Origin: Aulosira sp. FACHB-615
GTDB taxonomy: Bacteria; Cyanobacteriota; Cyanobacteriia; Cyanobacteriales; Nostocaceae
Assembly (NCBI RefSeq): GCF_014698045.1
Contig: NZ_JACJSE010000003.1
Location: 310,001-374,000 of the forward strand
Length of the DNA: 64,000 nucleotides
Direction of reading: 5' to 3'
Made by a program: the position numbers and the translations under genes. Positions within the stretch are counted from its first letter, which is position 1. The number at the start of each line of letters is the position of its first letter. Positions 17,438-26,526 of this stretch are shown here, piece after piece. The notes below the pieces were generated by a model. It saw nothing but the letters and a program-made list of their open reading frames with translations. It made no database searches and had not been told where the DNA came from.

Positions 17438-17772
17438 CTTTCAACCCACCCTAGCCGGGATGGTTGTTGAAACTTCTTGGGTGCGATTAGGATTCCAGCC
17501 AGGGGCAAACTTTCAACCCACCCCTAGCCGGGATGGTTGTTGAAACTTTAACTTGCCTGCTTTGCCCTCACACGAACAAAGGCTTACTTTCAACCCACCC
17601 CTAGCCGGGATGGTTGTTGAAACTTGAGAAACTAGAAAGAAAAAACGTCCATGTCTTTCCTTTCAACCCACCCCTAGCCGGGATGGTTGTTGAAACGCGC
17701 GGAGAATTATTTGCGGCTGTAATCGACTCAAATCACTTTCAACCCACCCCTAGCCGGGATGGTTGTTGAAAC
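17438..17772 (-). CRISPR. Type V-K CRISPR array, five repeats, four spacers
   Basis: The 37-bp repeats, minus-strand orientation GTTTCAACAACCATCCCGGC..., lie at 17,736-17,772, 17,660-17,696, 17,587-17,623, 17,510-17,546 and 17,438-17,473. The last has lost one C and is 36 bp. Spacers are 39, 36, 40 and 36 bp. The array is transcribed in the same direction as cas12k, with the leader side toward the tracrRNA. The leader-distal repeat is followed by the truncated homing unit. Spacer targets cannot be judged here. Confidence 0.95.
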
Positions 17773-17969
17773 TCGACCCGTCTAGAACCCTTGCTATCAG
17801 AGCTTTCCATACACATACTTTGGCAGGTCGGCTTAAAAGAGTCTCGAACTGAAAATTAAAATACTAAATGTATTGACATGCTAGTTTTTTAATTCAAGAC
17901 TGGATAAGGGTTTTAAAGTTTTGGCGGGACTCCGGGGATTTTGCCCCCACTTTGACACGCCAAAAAAAA

Positions 17970-18235
17970 TATTTGGGAGGGTTCCCCCGACGAAGGGGGT
18001 GATTCAGTAGCCACCACTGTGGTAATCCACACCGTTATGAATAACGGCTACAGCTAAAAGCCTTACTCCTTATTGCTGGGAGCGCACCTATCCCACCTAT
18101 AGAATTCTAAAGATGGCAGCATCAGAAGCGGGCAGCTACCAGGGTCAGAAAGCATGACGGTCTTCCAACCGCCAAACTAACCCAGATTTTTCGCAGCACA
18201 TTGGCTCAAAAGAGCATGAACTACGGCGCTGTTAT
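17970..18235 (-). ncRNA. V-K tracrRNA
   Basis: The minus strand between cas12k and the array contains blocks I recognise from characterised V-K tracrRNAs: AGCGCCG...TTCATGC, TTTCTGACCCTGGTAGCTGC, GGATAGGTGCGCTCCCAGCA and GTGGCTACTGAATCACCCCC, then a GGGGGAACCCTCCC segment able to contact the repeat. Exact 5' and 3' ends are estimates. It would scaffold crRNA, Cas12k and TniQ/TnsC recruitment. Confidence 0.85.
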
Positions 18236-18270
18236 AAAAATATTATATTTTCAAGGTTCAGATTAGTGAA

Positions 18271-20178
18271 TTAAATTACAGAGGCTTGACGTTCTTGGTA
18301 AGCAAAGACGGCTAAATCTCGCGCTTTTTCTTGTGGACTACCTCTGATTGGCTGTGTACCAATTTCAGTAAAAATTCCGGTTTTTGCAGCTTGGGATTTA
18401 ATACTTTCAATTAATCGACCGTAACTCCAGCGATGAACGCTCATACGATATTCTTTGGCGTATTTTTTTTGAACTTCCTTATTACCAGGGCATTTCTTCT
18501 CTGCTCTGGATTGAATTTCGCTAGTGATTTGCTCACGGATATCGCGGAGTTTTGGAATAACTATGCTGCTTGCTTGATAGGTTTTGGCGATCGCCACAAT
18601 CCCATCAGCCAATAATCTATCCACGTATTGTCCTAACTCTGATTCACCAAAGGAGTTTGGCGCATTCTGTTTTTGAGCCTTGTGGCGTTCATGAGATAGG
18701 CGTTGCTGTTGTTGTCGCTGACGATTGAGAAGGTTGTAGTTTTTGCCAAGTAGTTGTTTGACAGTGCGATAAGCTAGAACTTCATTTTTAACAACATCCA
18801 CTACAGCTAGTGTTACTGGCTTTTCTAGACCAAAACTAACACCAACTAGGATTGAGGGTTGTCCTTGATAATTAGGCTTGCTGGGACGAGGGAAGGGATT
18901 ATTAATCCTATCTAGCGTGGATTGCTGACGAGCAATAAAGGCTTGCTGTTTATCATTGAGGTCTTCTTTCTGTTTCGCTTTTGTTAAAGTTTCGGTTATT
19001 TTTTTGCTTTTCTCATCAACTACCTGTTGAGTTCCTTCAGTAGTCCACATCCGAGTATCTAAAGCACAGTAAAGATTTAGTTGATTGACTTTCCAGGGTT
19101 CACCTTTTTCTTCTCCTAGCGACCAAGCAACCCTTCCTGAACGCAGAGTAAACAAACTGCTTGAATATTGATTTTTACTATTGCGTTTAAGTTCTTGATC
19201 TTCTAGAAAGCGTTTGAAGTAGTGCAAATGACGCTTATCGCAGTAAATCTCAAAGGTTAGTTTTCCCAAGCCATTGAACCGAACAAAGAGACGACCTTTG
19301 TCATTTTGCAACCATGTCATATCTTCGTTAGATTCGTAAGCCACAGGAAATGGTACATCAGCAGTTTTTCTTAAAAGTGATGCTTGCCAAGCTTTTGCCT
19401 CATTTTCATTTTGAGGTATATTGGCTGTAGCAATTTCTAACGTCTTTAACCACTCTTCCCCTGTTAAATCTCTACCTTTAGGTATACGACTTTGGAGTTG
19501 GTCTTTTAATCGTTGAATTTCTATTTCCTTTTTGCGTTTTTTTCTAGTAAACTCTTCTGGGTCTTCGTCGAGTTCGCTAATTTGACAGTTATTTTTCAGC
19601 AGATATGCGATCGCACAACGAGTAAGAGTCTCTTGTGTTTCTTTGTAAGTATTTAAAAGAATTTGAAAAAGTGAAGATTTTTGTAAGTTGGCAGATTTCT
19701 TAGTTTTTTTGCTCTTTCTCTGGTTTTTATTCTGGTCGGGCTGGGGGGTAAATTGGGAAAGAATTTCAATGGCTTTAGTACGAATTACATTTAAGCTACA
19801 TTGGCTTTCTTGTTCGAGTTCTTGATCGCTTTTGAGGATTGTGAGCCAACGTTCTTTGCCTTCTATTTGCCGCTTTCTTCGTTTTTGCAAAGCAAACCAG
19901 GATTTATATACATAATTTACTAAAGCGATCGCGGAAGTGTAAAAGCGTCCAGGTTGACCAGCAAAACGCTCTTGAGTTTTGAGGGAAATAACAAGTGTTG
20001 TGAGGAATTCGGTAGGTATTTTGCCTTTTTCTAGCCAGGTTTCAAATTCTGGGTGTTTTCCTACCTGTGCCAATAATTCATTGATGAGTGGTGTATTTTT
20101 TTCAGCCATCAGTTCCCACAGTTGACGGAGACTGTCTTCTTCAGCAACCAAGCGACATTGAATTGTAATAACGCTCAT
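18271..20178 (-). CDS. cas12k: Cas12k, nuclease-dead type V-K effector
   Basis: A 635-residue protein of the usual Cas12k length. It binds tracrRNA-crRNA and the PAM and recruits TnsC/TniQ without cutting. The RuvC-I position reads ILVGVSFGLEKPVTLAVVD (about residues 443-461), where catalytic Asp is replaced by Ser, as expected for Cas12k inactivation. A Lys-rich helical middle region (about 150-230) precedes the REC/WED-like parts. The ATG follows a GAGGAC ribosome-binding site. It is transcribed toward the tracrRNA and array and is divergent from the Arc-like regulator. Confidence 0.95.
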   Translation of the reverse strand: MSVITIQCRLVAEEDSLRQLWELMAEKNTPLINELLAQVGKHPEFETWLEKGKIPTEFLTTLVISLKTQERFAGQPGRFYTSAIALVNYVYKSWFALQKRRKRQIEGKERWLTILKSDQELEQESQCSLNVIRTKAIEILSQFTPQPDQNKNQRKSKKTKKSANLQKSSLFQILLNTYKETQETLTRCAIAYLLKNNCQISELDEDPEEFTRKKRKKEIEIQRLKDQLQSRIPKGRDLTGEEWLKTLEIATANIPQNENEAKAWQASLLRKTADVPFPVAYESNEDMTWLQNDKGRLFVRFNGLGKLTFEIYCDKRHLHYFKRFLEDQELKRNSKNQYSSSLFTLRSGRVAWSLGEEKGEPWKVNQLNLYCALDTRMWTTEGTQQVVDEKSKKITETLTKAKQKEDLNDKQQAFIARQQSTLDRINNPFPRPSKPNYQGQPSILVGVSFGLEKPVTLAVVDVVKNEVLAYRTVKQLLGKNYNLLNRQRQQQQRLSHERHKAQKQNAPNSFGESELGQYVDRLLADGIVAIAKTYQASSIVIPKLRDIREQITSEIQSRAEKKCPGNKEVQKKYAKEYRMSVHRWSYGRLIESIKSQAAKTGIFTEIGTQPIRGSPQEKARDLAVFAYQERQASVI

Positions 20179-20242
20179 GGTGTCCTCAGCTTTGTGGATT
20201 CAGCAAAACTGACAGGGTTGTTAATTGTTTTTTACTACCAAT

Positions 20243-20278
20243 AGTATAGCGCAATACCGCAATGACGCAATGACGCAA
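20243..20278 (-). promoter_or_regulatory. cas12k promoter with CGCAATGA operator repeats
   Basis: On the minus strand, TATACT (20,248-20,243) lies 16 bp from TTGCGT (20,270-20,265). The -35 is embedded in direct repeats read on the plus strand as CGCAATGACGCAATGACGCAA (20,258-20,278). Repeats overlapping the -35 box suit repression by the adjacent divergent regulator. Confidence 0.65.
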
Positions 20279-20340
20279 ATGTTTTTTTTGCTGAGAGGCT
20301 GTGCAAAAATGAAAGCCGCAAGCTTTGGCTTCAAATTAGG

Positions 20341-20514
20341 ATGGCAGAAGAAACTAGAGAAGTTCGGGGGAGACTCCCTAAAGACTTAAAAATCGCGTTT
20401 GAAATCGCCTGTGCGCGTCTGGAATTGACCCAGACTGCGGCTTTGGAGGAGGCAATTCGAGATTGGTTGCAAAAAAAAGAGTCCCCTGCTGGTGGAGAGT
20501 CTCAGGGGAGTTAA
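20341..20514 (+). CDS. Arc-like ribbon-helix-helix regulator of the CAST
   Basis: A 57-residue ORF from ATG at 20,341 to TAA at 20,514. RGRLPKDLKIAFEIACARLELTQTAALEEAIRDWL has the strand-helix-helix pattern of Arc/MetJ-type DNA binders. It is divergent from cas12k across about 160 bp containing tandem CGCAATGA operators. Small Arc-like or MerR-like (CvkR) repressors occupy the same position in other V-K CASTs, so repression of cas12k is likely. Short, but start, length and position are convincing. Confidence 0.82.
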   Translation: MAEETREVRGRLPKDLKIAFEIACARLELTQTAALEEAIRDWLQKKESPAGGESQGS

Positions 20515-20705
20515 TGGGGGCGATCGCACACTACACCAGTAATGTGTGTCGCACTTCTCAAATTTTCAAATCCGAAATCTGGTAACAAATTAATATAATG
20601 TCAAAAATACTTTGTAATCACTTTTTATCCCTCTTCTATACGGGACGATAAAAACCTATTACCAAGCAAACCAGTCACATCATCAGTAATTAGCCAAACT
20701 TGGTG

Positions 20706-23700
20706 TTATTTCTGTCCAATGAGTTGAGCAATTGCTTTGGCTAATTCGGATGGCTCTGCTGCTTTGGATATATGCTTTTGGAAATCGGTGGTTCTGGCTT
20801 GGTTTTGGTCAATGTACTCAGTGTAAGAGGTTAAAGCGATGGCGGGAATTTGTCCACCATTTTCTGGTGGCCATTTTCTAATTTCCTGTATCAACATATC
20901 ACCTATATTGAGGGGCCCCTCAACATCGCTTAATAGTACATCGGGCTTTGAGCGAGCTAAGAATTCCAAGGCTTCTGCGGCTGATGCTACTGTTGTTATA
21001 GTTGCACCGTACTTTTCTAGCACATAGCTAAAAAAATCTCGCACATCTGCCTCATCATCCACTAAGAGAATCTGCACTCCCGCTAATAATGTATCTTGAT
21101 TATCCAATTCTGCAACATTAGGCTTACTAATCAAGACTTGGTTCTCAGGATTTTTGTGCAATGGTAACTGGACTGTAAAGGTCGCTCCTTGCCCTTTTCC
21201 TGGGCTTTCTGCCTGGATTGTACCGCCATGTAATTCGACTAGATACCTGACAATTGCTAGTCCAATTCCTAAACCACCGAAAGCCCTTTGTTGCTGAGAA
21301 TCTTCTTGGCGAAAGTATTCAAAGACGTGGGGTAAAAATTCTGCTTTAATCCCCAAACCTGTATCTATTACCTGAATTTGAGCATATCTTTCTACTTTGT
21401 CTAAAAGCACTTCTACCTGCCCTTCATAGGGGGTAAATTTAACAGCATTCGTAATTAAATTCCAAATTACCTGTTGTAAGCGATCCCTATCACCCATCAC
21501 TAATATGGGTTCATTACCGAATTTGGTCTGTATTTGTATGGACTTAGCTTCAGCTGCTAAACGTACTTTTTCTAGTGCCGTTTTGATTGTTGTGACTAAA
21601 TCGACGACAGAAATATTCAGAATCATTTCTCCTCGTAATGTGCGTGAAAGATCAAGCAAGTCGTCAATTAACTGCATTTCTAATTTAGCGTTGCGCTCGA
21701 TTGTTTCTAGCGCCCTCTCCACTTTTTCTGAATCTAGCCTGCCAGACCTCAGCAATTGAGTCCAACCAAGGATGGGATTGAGGGGAGTCCGCAGTTCATG
21801 GGAGAGAACGGCTAAAAATTCATCTTTCACTCGGTTTGTTAACTCTGCGTTTTGTTTATGATTTAGCTCTGCATCGATACTAAGTTGACAAAAAACTGCT
21901 ACAGAAGGAGATACACTTGACTCTAATTCTGCCCAAGATTTTTGTACTTGAGCCAGTAATCGTCCCATCATCAAATTTTCATCTTGCGGATTTTTCATCC
22001 ATTCCTCATAGGCATCTTCAACCAAGAGAATCAATCGTCGTAATGGACGGTTTTCCTTGCGCCATTCATCGAAAAGTTTCCAACCTTCCATCAAAGCTTC
22101 ATGAGCCAAATCGATCCAAATTTCTCCCGTATCTTCAGTGTCACATACTAGCAAGCGACTTTGAATCAGTTTCTCTAAAACATCACTTATCGCCTCTTGA
22201 GTACTTGGATTTTCACGAGCAATACTCAACAACAATTGATTTTTAAGTTGTCGCTGTCTTGTATCCTTATCTTCTGTACCTGTACGCAATAGTTTTAAGA
22301 AAATCTGCTTTATCCAACCTTGCTGTTTTTCAGTGAAACTTGCATATAGCTTATCTGCGTGACGATTTAATGCCCCAATAACGCCACCTAGTTCGTTAAA
22401 CTTAGCAAGTGTTAACTGGTGATTTTTTTGACCGCGGTGTTCCCAAAGTTCGGTAAGAGCAAACTGCAATAATGGTAAGCAGCCTTTCTCTTGTCCTAAT
22501 ACTTCTTGCTGAATCGCTCCTAGTAATCCCCTTTCTAGCTGATAACCTTGTAAAATAGCTGGGCATACGATCGCTTCTTCTAATTCTGCCCCCAGTAATG
22601 GTGGCATATACACAGCTTGTTCCTGAATTATTTGTGTCAGCGACTCATAGCTTAAACAGTATTCCAAAAAATCCGCGCGCATTGTGGTGACAATTGCTAA
22701 CCGCCCTTGAGAAACTTGGGTTAACAACTCAATACATAGCTGTCTCTCTTCTTCTCTAGCACCAAGGGTAAAAATTTCTTCAAATTGATCTACTACCAAT
22801 AAACAACGCTCAGAACTAGTCAGCCGAGAAATTACAGCAGATAAACCTGCTGTGTCAATTAAAGCCGCAATTTCTCTAATTTCTGTGCGTCCAAACAACT
22901 GTGTAAAGGCTCGTTTTAACTCTGCTAATGGTTCAACTCCGGGTAGAATTGGTTCTAAAACCCGCCAACCATTTTTTTCTAACACCGGAATCAAACCAGC
23001 CCGCACTACCGAAGATTTACCACTTCCCGACGCACCAATAATCGGGACAAAATTAGCCTGGCTCAGTTTTTTAATTAATTGCTGAATAACTTGATATCGT
23101 CCAAAAAAGAAACGTGCTTGTTCTTTCCCAAAAGGGCGCAAACCCTGATAGGGACAAGTTTCATCAATAACAGCCGTTGTTTGTTTAGGTGGATATTTAA
23201 CTAAATTTATCGAGCGTCCCCAACCCATACGGATTGGTTCTTGACCACTACCTTTGAGTTCTGAAGCAATCATATCAAAGATGCGATCGCCTGTTACCTG
23301 TCCGTTATCATTAGCATTCTCTGCTGATAATCCCCTCAACAAAGCAGTTGTAAAAATACTGTGCTGTTCATTTTTCTTGGCATAGGCTTGTTGAAAGTCT
23401 CTGCAAGCAGCAATAAAGTAATAGTCTCGCTGTGAGCTAAAGGCGGTAAGGGTTTTTTCAATCAGATGGCGTTCTAAAAAATGACCACTATGACAGCAAT
23501 CTAACAACACAACTAAGCTGCTAAGGTGCGATTCTGTAATTAATTGGTTGAGATTAATCAAGCTGATACCGCTTGTTTGTTCAACAATTGTGTCGCCTTG
23601 AGTCACAATCTTCAAATCAGAAGTTGCTAAATATGCTTGTTGTGTCTCTAACTCCAAATCAGAGACAGTGATCCCGTGTCCTGTAAAGTAAATTATTGCC

Positions 23701-23912
23701 TCATGATTGACTGCTTGTCGTCGCAGCAAAATTTTTAAAGCATCACCTAGTTGCTGTTTGGTAACGTTGCCTTTGAGCAACTTAATATCCTCAAAATCAC
23801 CATACGCTTGTAGCACCTGCGCCACTGCTTCCGCATCTGTTGCCGGTTTACTCAGGTTTTTCAGTGGAATTTTATAATCTGTAATGCCAACAACCAGTGC
23901 GTAACGCGCCAT
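20706..23912 (-). CDS. Caspase-STAND NTPase-histidine kinase-receiver fusion
   Basis: A 1068-residue multidomain protein. An N-terminal caspase-like peptidase C14 domain has YFTGHG (His 79) and LLDCCHSG (Cys 140). A STAND-type NTPase follows, opened by CPYQGLRPF and with Walker A GASGSGKS at 293-300 and RCLLVVDQFEE at about 369-379. Then come HisKA (VLSHELRTP, His 705), an HATPase domain (NLITNAVKF, DTGLGI, GGLGIGLAI) and a C-terminal receiver with Asp 996. All catalytic motifs look intact. It is divergent from a trypsin-co-occurring-domain gene, 66 bp apart. The design suggests a signal-gated protease, probably conflict- or stress-linked cell death; the substrate is unknown. Confidence 0.88.
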   Translation of the reverse strand: MARYALVVGITDYKIPLKNLSKPATDAEAVAQVLQAYGDFEDIKLLKGNVTKQQLGDALKILLRRQAVNHEAIIYFTGHGITVSDLELETQQAYLATSDLKIVTQGDTIVEQTSGISLINLNQLITESHLSSLVVLLDCCHSGHFLERHLIEKTLTAFSSQRDYYFIAACRDFQQAYAKKNEQHSIFTTALLRGLSAENANDNGQVTGDRIFDMIASELKGSGQEPIRMGWGRSINLVKYPPKQTTAVIDETCPYQGLRPFGKEQARFFFGRYQVIQQLIKKLSQANFVPIIGASGSGKSSVVRAGLIPVLEKNGWRVLEPILPGVEPLAELKRAFTQLFGRTEIREIAALIDTAGLSAVISRLTSSERCLLVVDQFEEIFTLGAREEERQLCIELLTQVSQGRLAIVTTMRADFLEYCLSYESLTQIIQEQAVYMPPLLGAELEEAIVCPAILQGYQLERGLLGAIQQEVLGQEKGCLPLLQFALTELWEHRGQKNHQLTLAKFNELGGVIGALNRHADKLYASFTEKQQGWIKQIFLKLLRTGTEDKDTRQRQLKNQLLLSIARENPSTQEAISDVLEKLIQSRLLVCDTEDTGEIWIDLAHEALMEGWKLFDEWRKENRPLRRLILLVEDAYEEWMKNPQDENLMMGRLLAQVQKSWAELESSVSPSVAVFCQLSIDAELNHKQNAELTNRVKDEFLAVLSHELRTPLNPILGWTQLLRSGRLDSEKVERALETIERNAKLEMQLIDDLLDLSRTLRGEMILNISVVDLVTTIKTALEKVRLAAEAKSIQIQTKFGNEPILVMGDRDRLQQVIWNLITNAVKFTPYEGQVEVLLDKVERYAQIQVIDTGLGIKAEFLPHVFEYFRQEDSQQQRAFGGLGIGLAIVRYLVELHGGTIQAESPGKGQGATFTVQLPLHKNPENQVLISKPNVAELDNQDTLLAGVQILLVDDEADVRDFFSYVLEKYGATITTVASAAEALEFLARSKPDVLLSDVEGPLNIGDMLIQEIRKWPPENGGQIPAIALTSYTEYIDQNQARTTDFQKHISKAAEPSELAKAIAQLIGQK

Positions 23913-23978
23913 TGATCATATCTGTATGCTCTATTAGAGAATAAGATAACGTAAATACACTTAAAAGCCGAGGTTGGG

Positions 23979-24356
23979 ATGTCGAATATAGAACGTTTGG
24001 TTTTTGAAGAGGATGGGGAACTCTATACAATCCTGTTTGAGTCAAAAGAGACACCGGACATCCCAGAAATTACTCCGCCAACAGTAGAAGACGATAGAGA
24101 ATCTTATGGTTTTCGGGAAGAAGCCGCGATCAAAATTCAGGAAGTCCACAATCAGATTAGAGCTTACACTAAATATGCGATCGGTGCTTTTAAAAATTTA
24201 GGTGCGGCTGAGGTTGAGGAAGTTACCCTCAAGTTTGGTTTAAAGATTGGTGGTAAAACAGGTATTCCGCTTCTCACTGAAGGCTCGGCAGAGAGTAATT
24301 TTGAAATTGAGGTTAAGTGTAAGTTTCCCAATCATCAGCAAAATAGTAGCACTTGA
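23979..24356 (+). CDS. Trypsin-co-occurring domain (CU044_2847-type) protein
   Basis: A 125-residue protein resembling the CU044_2847/trypsin-co-occurring domain 1 family: an N-terminal strand segment (LVFEEDGELYTILFES), a helix (AIKIQEVHNQIRAYTKYAIGAFKNL), then EEVTLKFGLKIGGKTGIPLLTEGSAESNFEIEVKC. Family members lie beside trypsin-like or caspase proteases and STAND NTPases in predicted conflict systems, and are thought to be sensors, adaptors or substrates. It shares a 66-bp divergent promoter with the caspase fusion, so the two probably work together. Confidence 0.78.
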   Translation: MSNIERLVFEEDGELYTILFESKETPDIPEITPPTVEDDRESYGFREEAAIKIQEVHNQIRAYTKYAIGAFKNLGAAEVEEVTLKFGLKIGGKTGIPLLTEGSAESNFEIEVKCKFPNHQQNSST

Positions 24357-24409
24357 GATGTAGTGTTGATATAGCTAATTTTATGCCTGTAGCTCAATAG
24401 GTATTTTAA

Positions 24410-24438
24410 GGGAGTGGTTGATGTGCGATCGCACTCCC
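24410..24438. terminator. Convergent hairpin terminator
   Basis: GGGAGTG (24,410-24,416) pairs with CACTCCC (24,432-24,438) across a loop containing GCGATCG. It sits between the convergent ends of the 125-aa gene and the kinase gene and could serve both. There is no strong T-run. Confidence 0.5.
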
Positions 24439-24469
24439 ATCACCAGATTTGAACATAAGATTTGCGGCG

Positions 24470-25936
24470 TTAACGAACCCCAATAGCATTAAATTGCTCT
24501 AACTTGTTCTTTGCCCATAGCTCATCTGGTGCTATTTTCAAATATGCTCGCAGAAAAGCAGTGGCTTTGCCTGTATCTCTCAGTTGTTCAAAGACCAATA
24601 CAAGGCGTTTAAGGATGCCAGGATTGTTTGGGCGTTCACGGTTCAAGAATAACAAGATTGTTGCAGCGTCTTCGTACCTAGCTTGTAAGCCCAGAAGTGA
24701 GGCTTTTTTAATTAACAAGTCTGGTAATTCACCCTCGATTTCCAAGCATTTTTCAACCATTTCAATAGCTAAATGAATTTGTCGCGTTTGTATATATGCA
24801 GCTAAAGTGATGCGATGAAGGTCACGTTTTAAAGGCGAGTCAGCATTTAATAAATATGGATGTGCCTCAATATCTCTCAGACAATCAAAATATCTGCCAT
24901 CTCTGTATGTTGCGGTGATCATCAACAGGAAAGCATGAGGATCTGAGCTATTTTCAAACTCTGAATGCGCCACATTTTCTACCTGAGAGTAAGCTCCAGC
25001 TTCTAATAACCGCAAAGCTTGAGTTGACCAATCTTCAGTAGGCTGTTGCTGAGGCGGCAAGATACGAATTGGTTGGTAATCGACCTGGGCGTGAGCAGCC
25101 TGTCTAAACGCGATCGCCATCTCTGAGAGTGATTCCCAACGATTTGCTGGCTCAAGGGCAAGACAACGCAAAATAAAATGTTCTAAAGCCGGCGAAACCG
25201 AAGAGTTAATCTCACGAGGACGAGGAAAAGGTGTATGCCGAGCAACTTGGCTAAGGGTATCGTGAGGCAATCGGGCTGTTACTAGATGATAAATTAAAAC
25301 TCCTAAGCTGTAGATGTCAGCTTTAAATAGAGTTTCAGCACTACGTCCTTTTACACTTGAGCCAACTATTTCAGGTGCTGAGTAAAGAATTGTCCCACCA
25401 TTTTCGCGGGTTCTGGCATACATATCATCAGGTAACACGCTGCATCCAAAATCAGTTAGTTTTACCTGCTCTCCAGAGACAAGAATATTTTGGGGTTTAA
25501 TATCCCCGTGGGACATTCCCAGCCTGTGAAGATGTTCTACTCCAGCTAAAACTTGTTGATAAATATCGAGAATCCGTTTGTAACTAGCAACAAATCCCTG
25601 CTCTCCCTTATCCAGTAACTGAGATAGGGTCAAGCTGGGGAAATATTCCATTTCAATGACATACCATTCACGCTCTGGAGGCACTCGTCCCATCCAAAAA
25701 ACTTGAATAACGTTGGGATGAAGTTCTGCTCCTACCAAGGCTGAACCTTCAGCAAGTTCTTCATTTGTTGCACTTTGCTCTTTTGGTATTTTTACCGCCA
25801 CAATTTGATTATCTTCTAGGCGTTGCGATCGCCAAACCCAACCATAAGAACCATCGCCTAAACATTCGAGTAGTTCGTAGCAATCGCCTAACCGCCGATC
25901 AGGTCGTGGAATAAAAAATCTAGATTTGCGGCTCAT
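24470..25936 (-). CDS. Ser/Thr protein kinase with helical-repeat C-terminus
   Basis: A 488-residue, last gene of the 13-gene operon. A Hanks-type kinase domain occupies residues 18-270: GDGSYGWVW loop, catalytic Lys 49 (VAVKIPK), HGDIKPQN (Asp 145; HGD rather than HRD) and DFG Asp 162. An APE-like SAPEIVG follows. Residues from about 300 to 488 form TPR-like helical pairs. No membrane segment is seen, so it is probably cytosolic. Its ATG overlaps the upstream stop by one base (TGATG), indicating translational coupling. It likely phosphorylates or gates other system components. Confidence 0.88.
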   Translation of the reverse strand: MSRKSRFFIPRPDRRLGDCYELLECLGDGSYGWVWRSQRLEDNQIVAVKIPKEQSATNEELAEGSALVGAELHPNVIQVFWMGRVPPEREWYVIEMEYFPSLTLSQLLDKGEQGFVASYKRILDIYQQVLAGVEHLHRLGMSHGDIKPQNILVSGEQVKLTDFGCSVLPDDMYARTRENGGTILYSAPEIVGSSVKGRSAETLFKADIYSLGVLIYHLVTARLPHDTLSQVARHTPFPRPREINSSVSPALEHFILRCLALEPANRWESLSEMAIAFRQAAHAQVDYQPIRILPPQQQPTEDWSTQALRLLEAGAYSQVENVAHSEFENSSDPHAFLLMITATYRDGRYFDCLRDIEAHPYLLNADSPLKRDLHRITLAAYIQTRQIHLAIEMVEKCLEIEGELPDLLIKKASLLGLQARYEDAATILLFLNRERPNNPGILKRLVLVFEQLRDTGKATAFLRAYLKIAPDELWAKNKLEQFNAIGVR

Positions 25937-26526
25937 CAGTTTTCTCGCAGAATAATATCTGATAGGTACAATAAACTGTTGCTGTTTTCTCTCATGACGA
26001 ATTCAAGCAAAAGGAACTGCCCCTTACTGCTGCCTCTGACTTTTTCTTTTGCCTGAGTTTCAAATCCTGTTTCAATAATTTGCAGTAAGTCTGCGTGCTT
26101 GGGCGGTGAAACAGTTGTTTTTCTCCAGTAAGCCAACAGTAAGATTTGTGCGGTTTCCTTCCAACGATGCTGTGCCAGTAATAAATTTTTCGCTTTATCT
26201 TCTAGTTTGTACTGTTCGTTCTTGTTGCTGTAACGCTCAAATTCAGCAATTAGAAAAGGTGAATGACTAATTTTGTCAAACCAAACTGTATCTGAGCGCA
26301 CATCATCGCCAATGTGAGCATAATTTCCTTGTTTAAAAGCTGGAACCTCTGCAACTCCCACGTAGCCTAGATGATTGCCTAGTAGGGCTAAAAAGGTTGT
26401 TCCCAGGCTGTGAATTGATAAACCGAAATCTTGAAATCCCCAGTTATTAGTCCAGATTGGTAGCAGTTCTTGAGCGGTTGTCAAATTTTGCAGTTCTGTT
26501 ATGGTGGGTTCAAGGAAATTAGCCAT
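25936..26526 (-). CDS. Unknown 196-residue operon protein
   Basis: Not recognised. It is globular, with no signal or membrane segment. The stretch PFLIAEFERYSNKNEQYKLEDKAKNLLLA recalls an E-x-E/K nuclease-core arrangement seen in some restriction-like proteins, but I cannot assign it. It overlaps herA upstream by 8 bp and the kinase downstream by one base, so it is made with them. Confidence 0.6.
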   Translation of the reverse strand: MANFLEPTITELQNLTTAQELLPIWTNNWGFQDFGLSIHSLGTTFLALLGNHLGYVGVAEVPAFKQGNYAHIGDDVRSDTVWFDKISHSPFLIAEFERYSNKNEQYKLEDKAKNLLLAQHRWKETAQILLLAYWRKTTVSPPKHADLLQIIETGFETQAKEKVRGSSKGQFLLLEFVMRENSNSLLYLSDIILREN

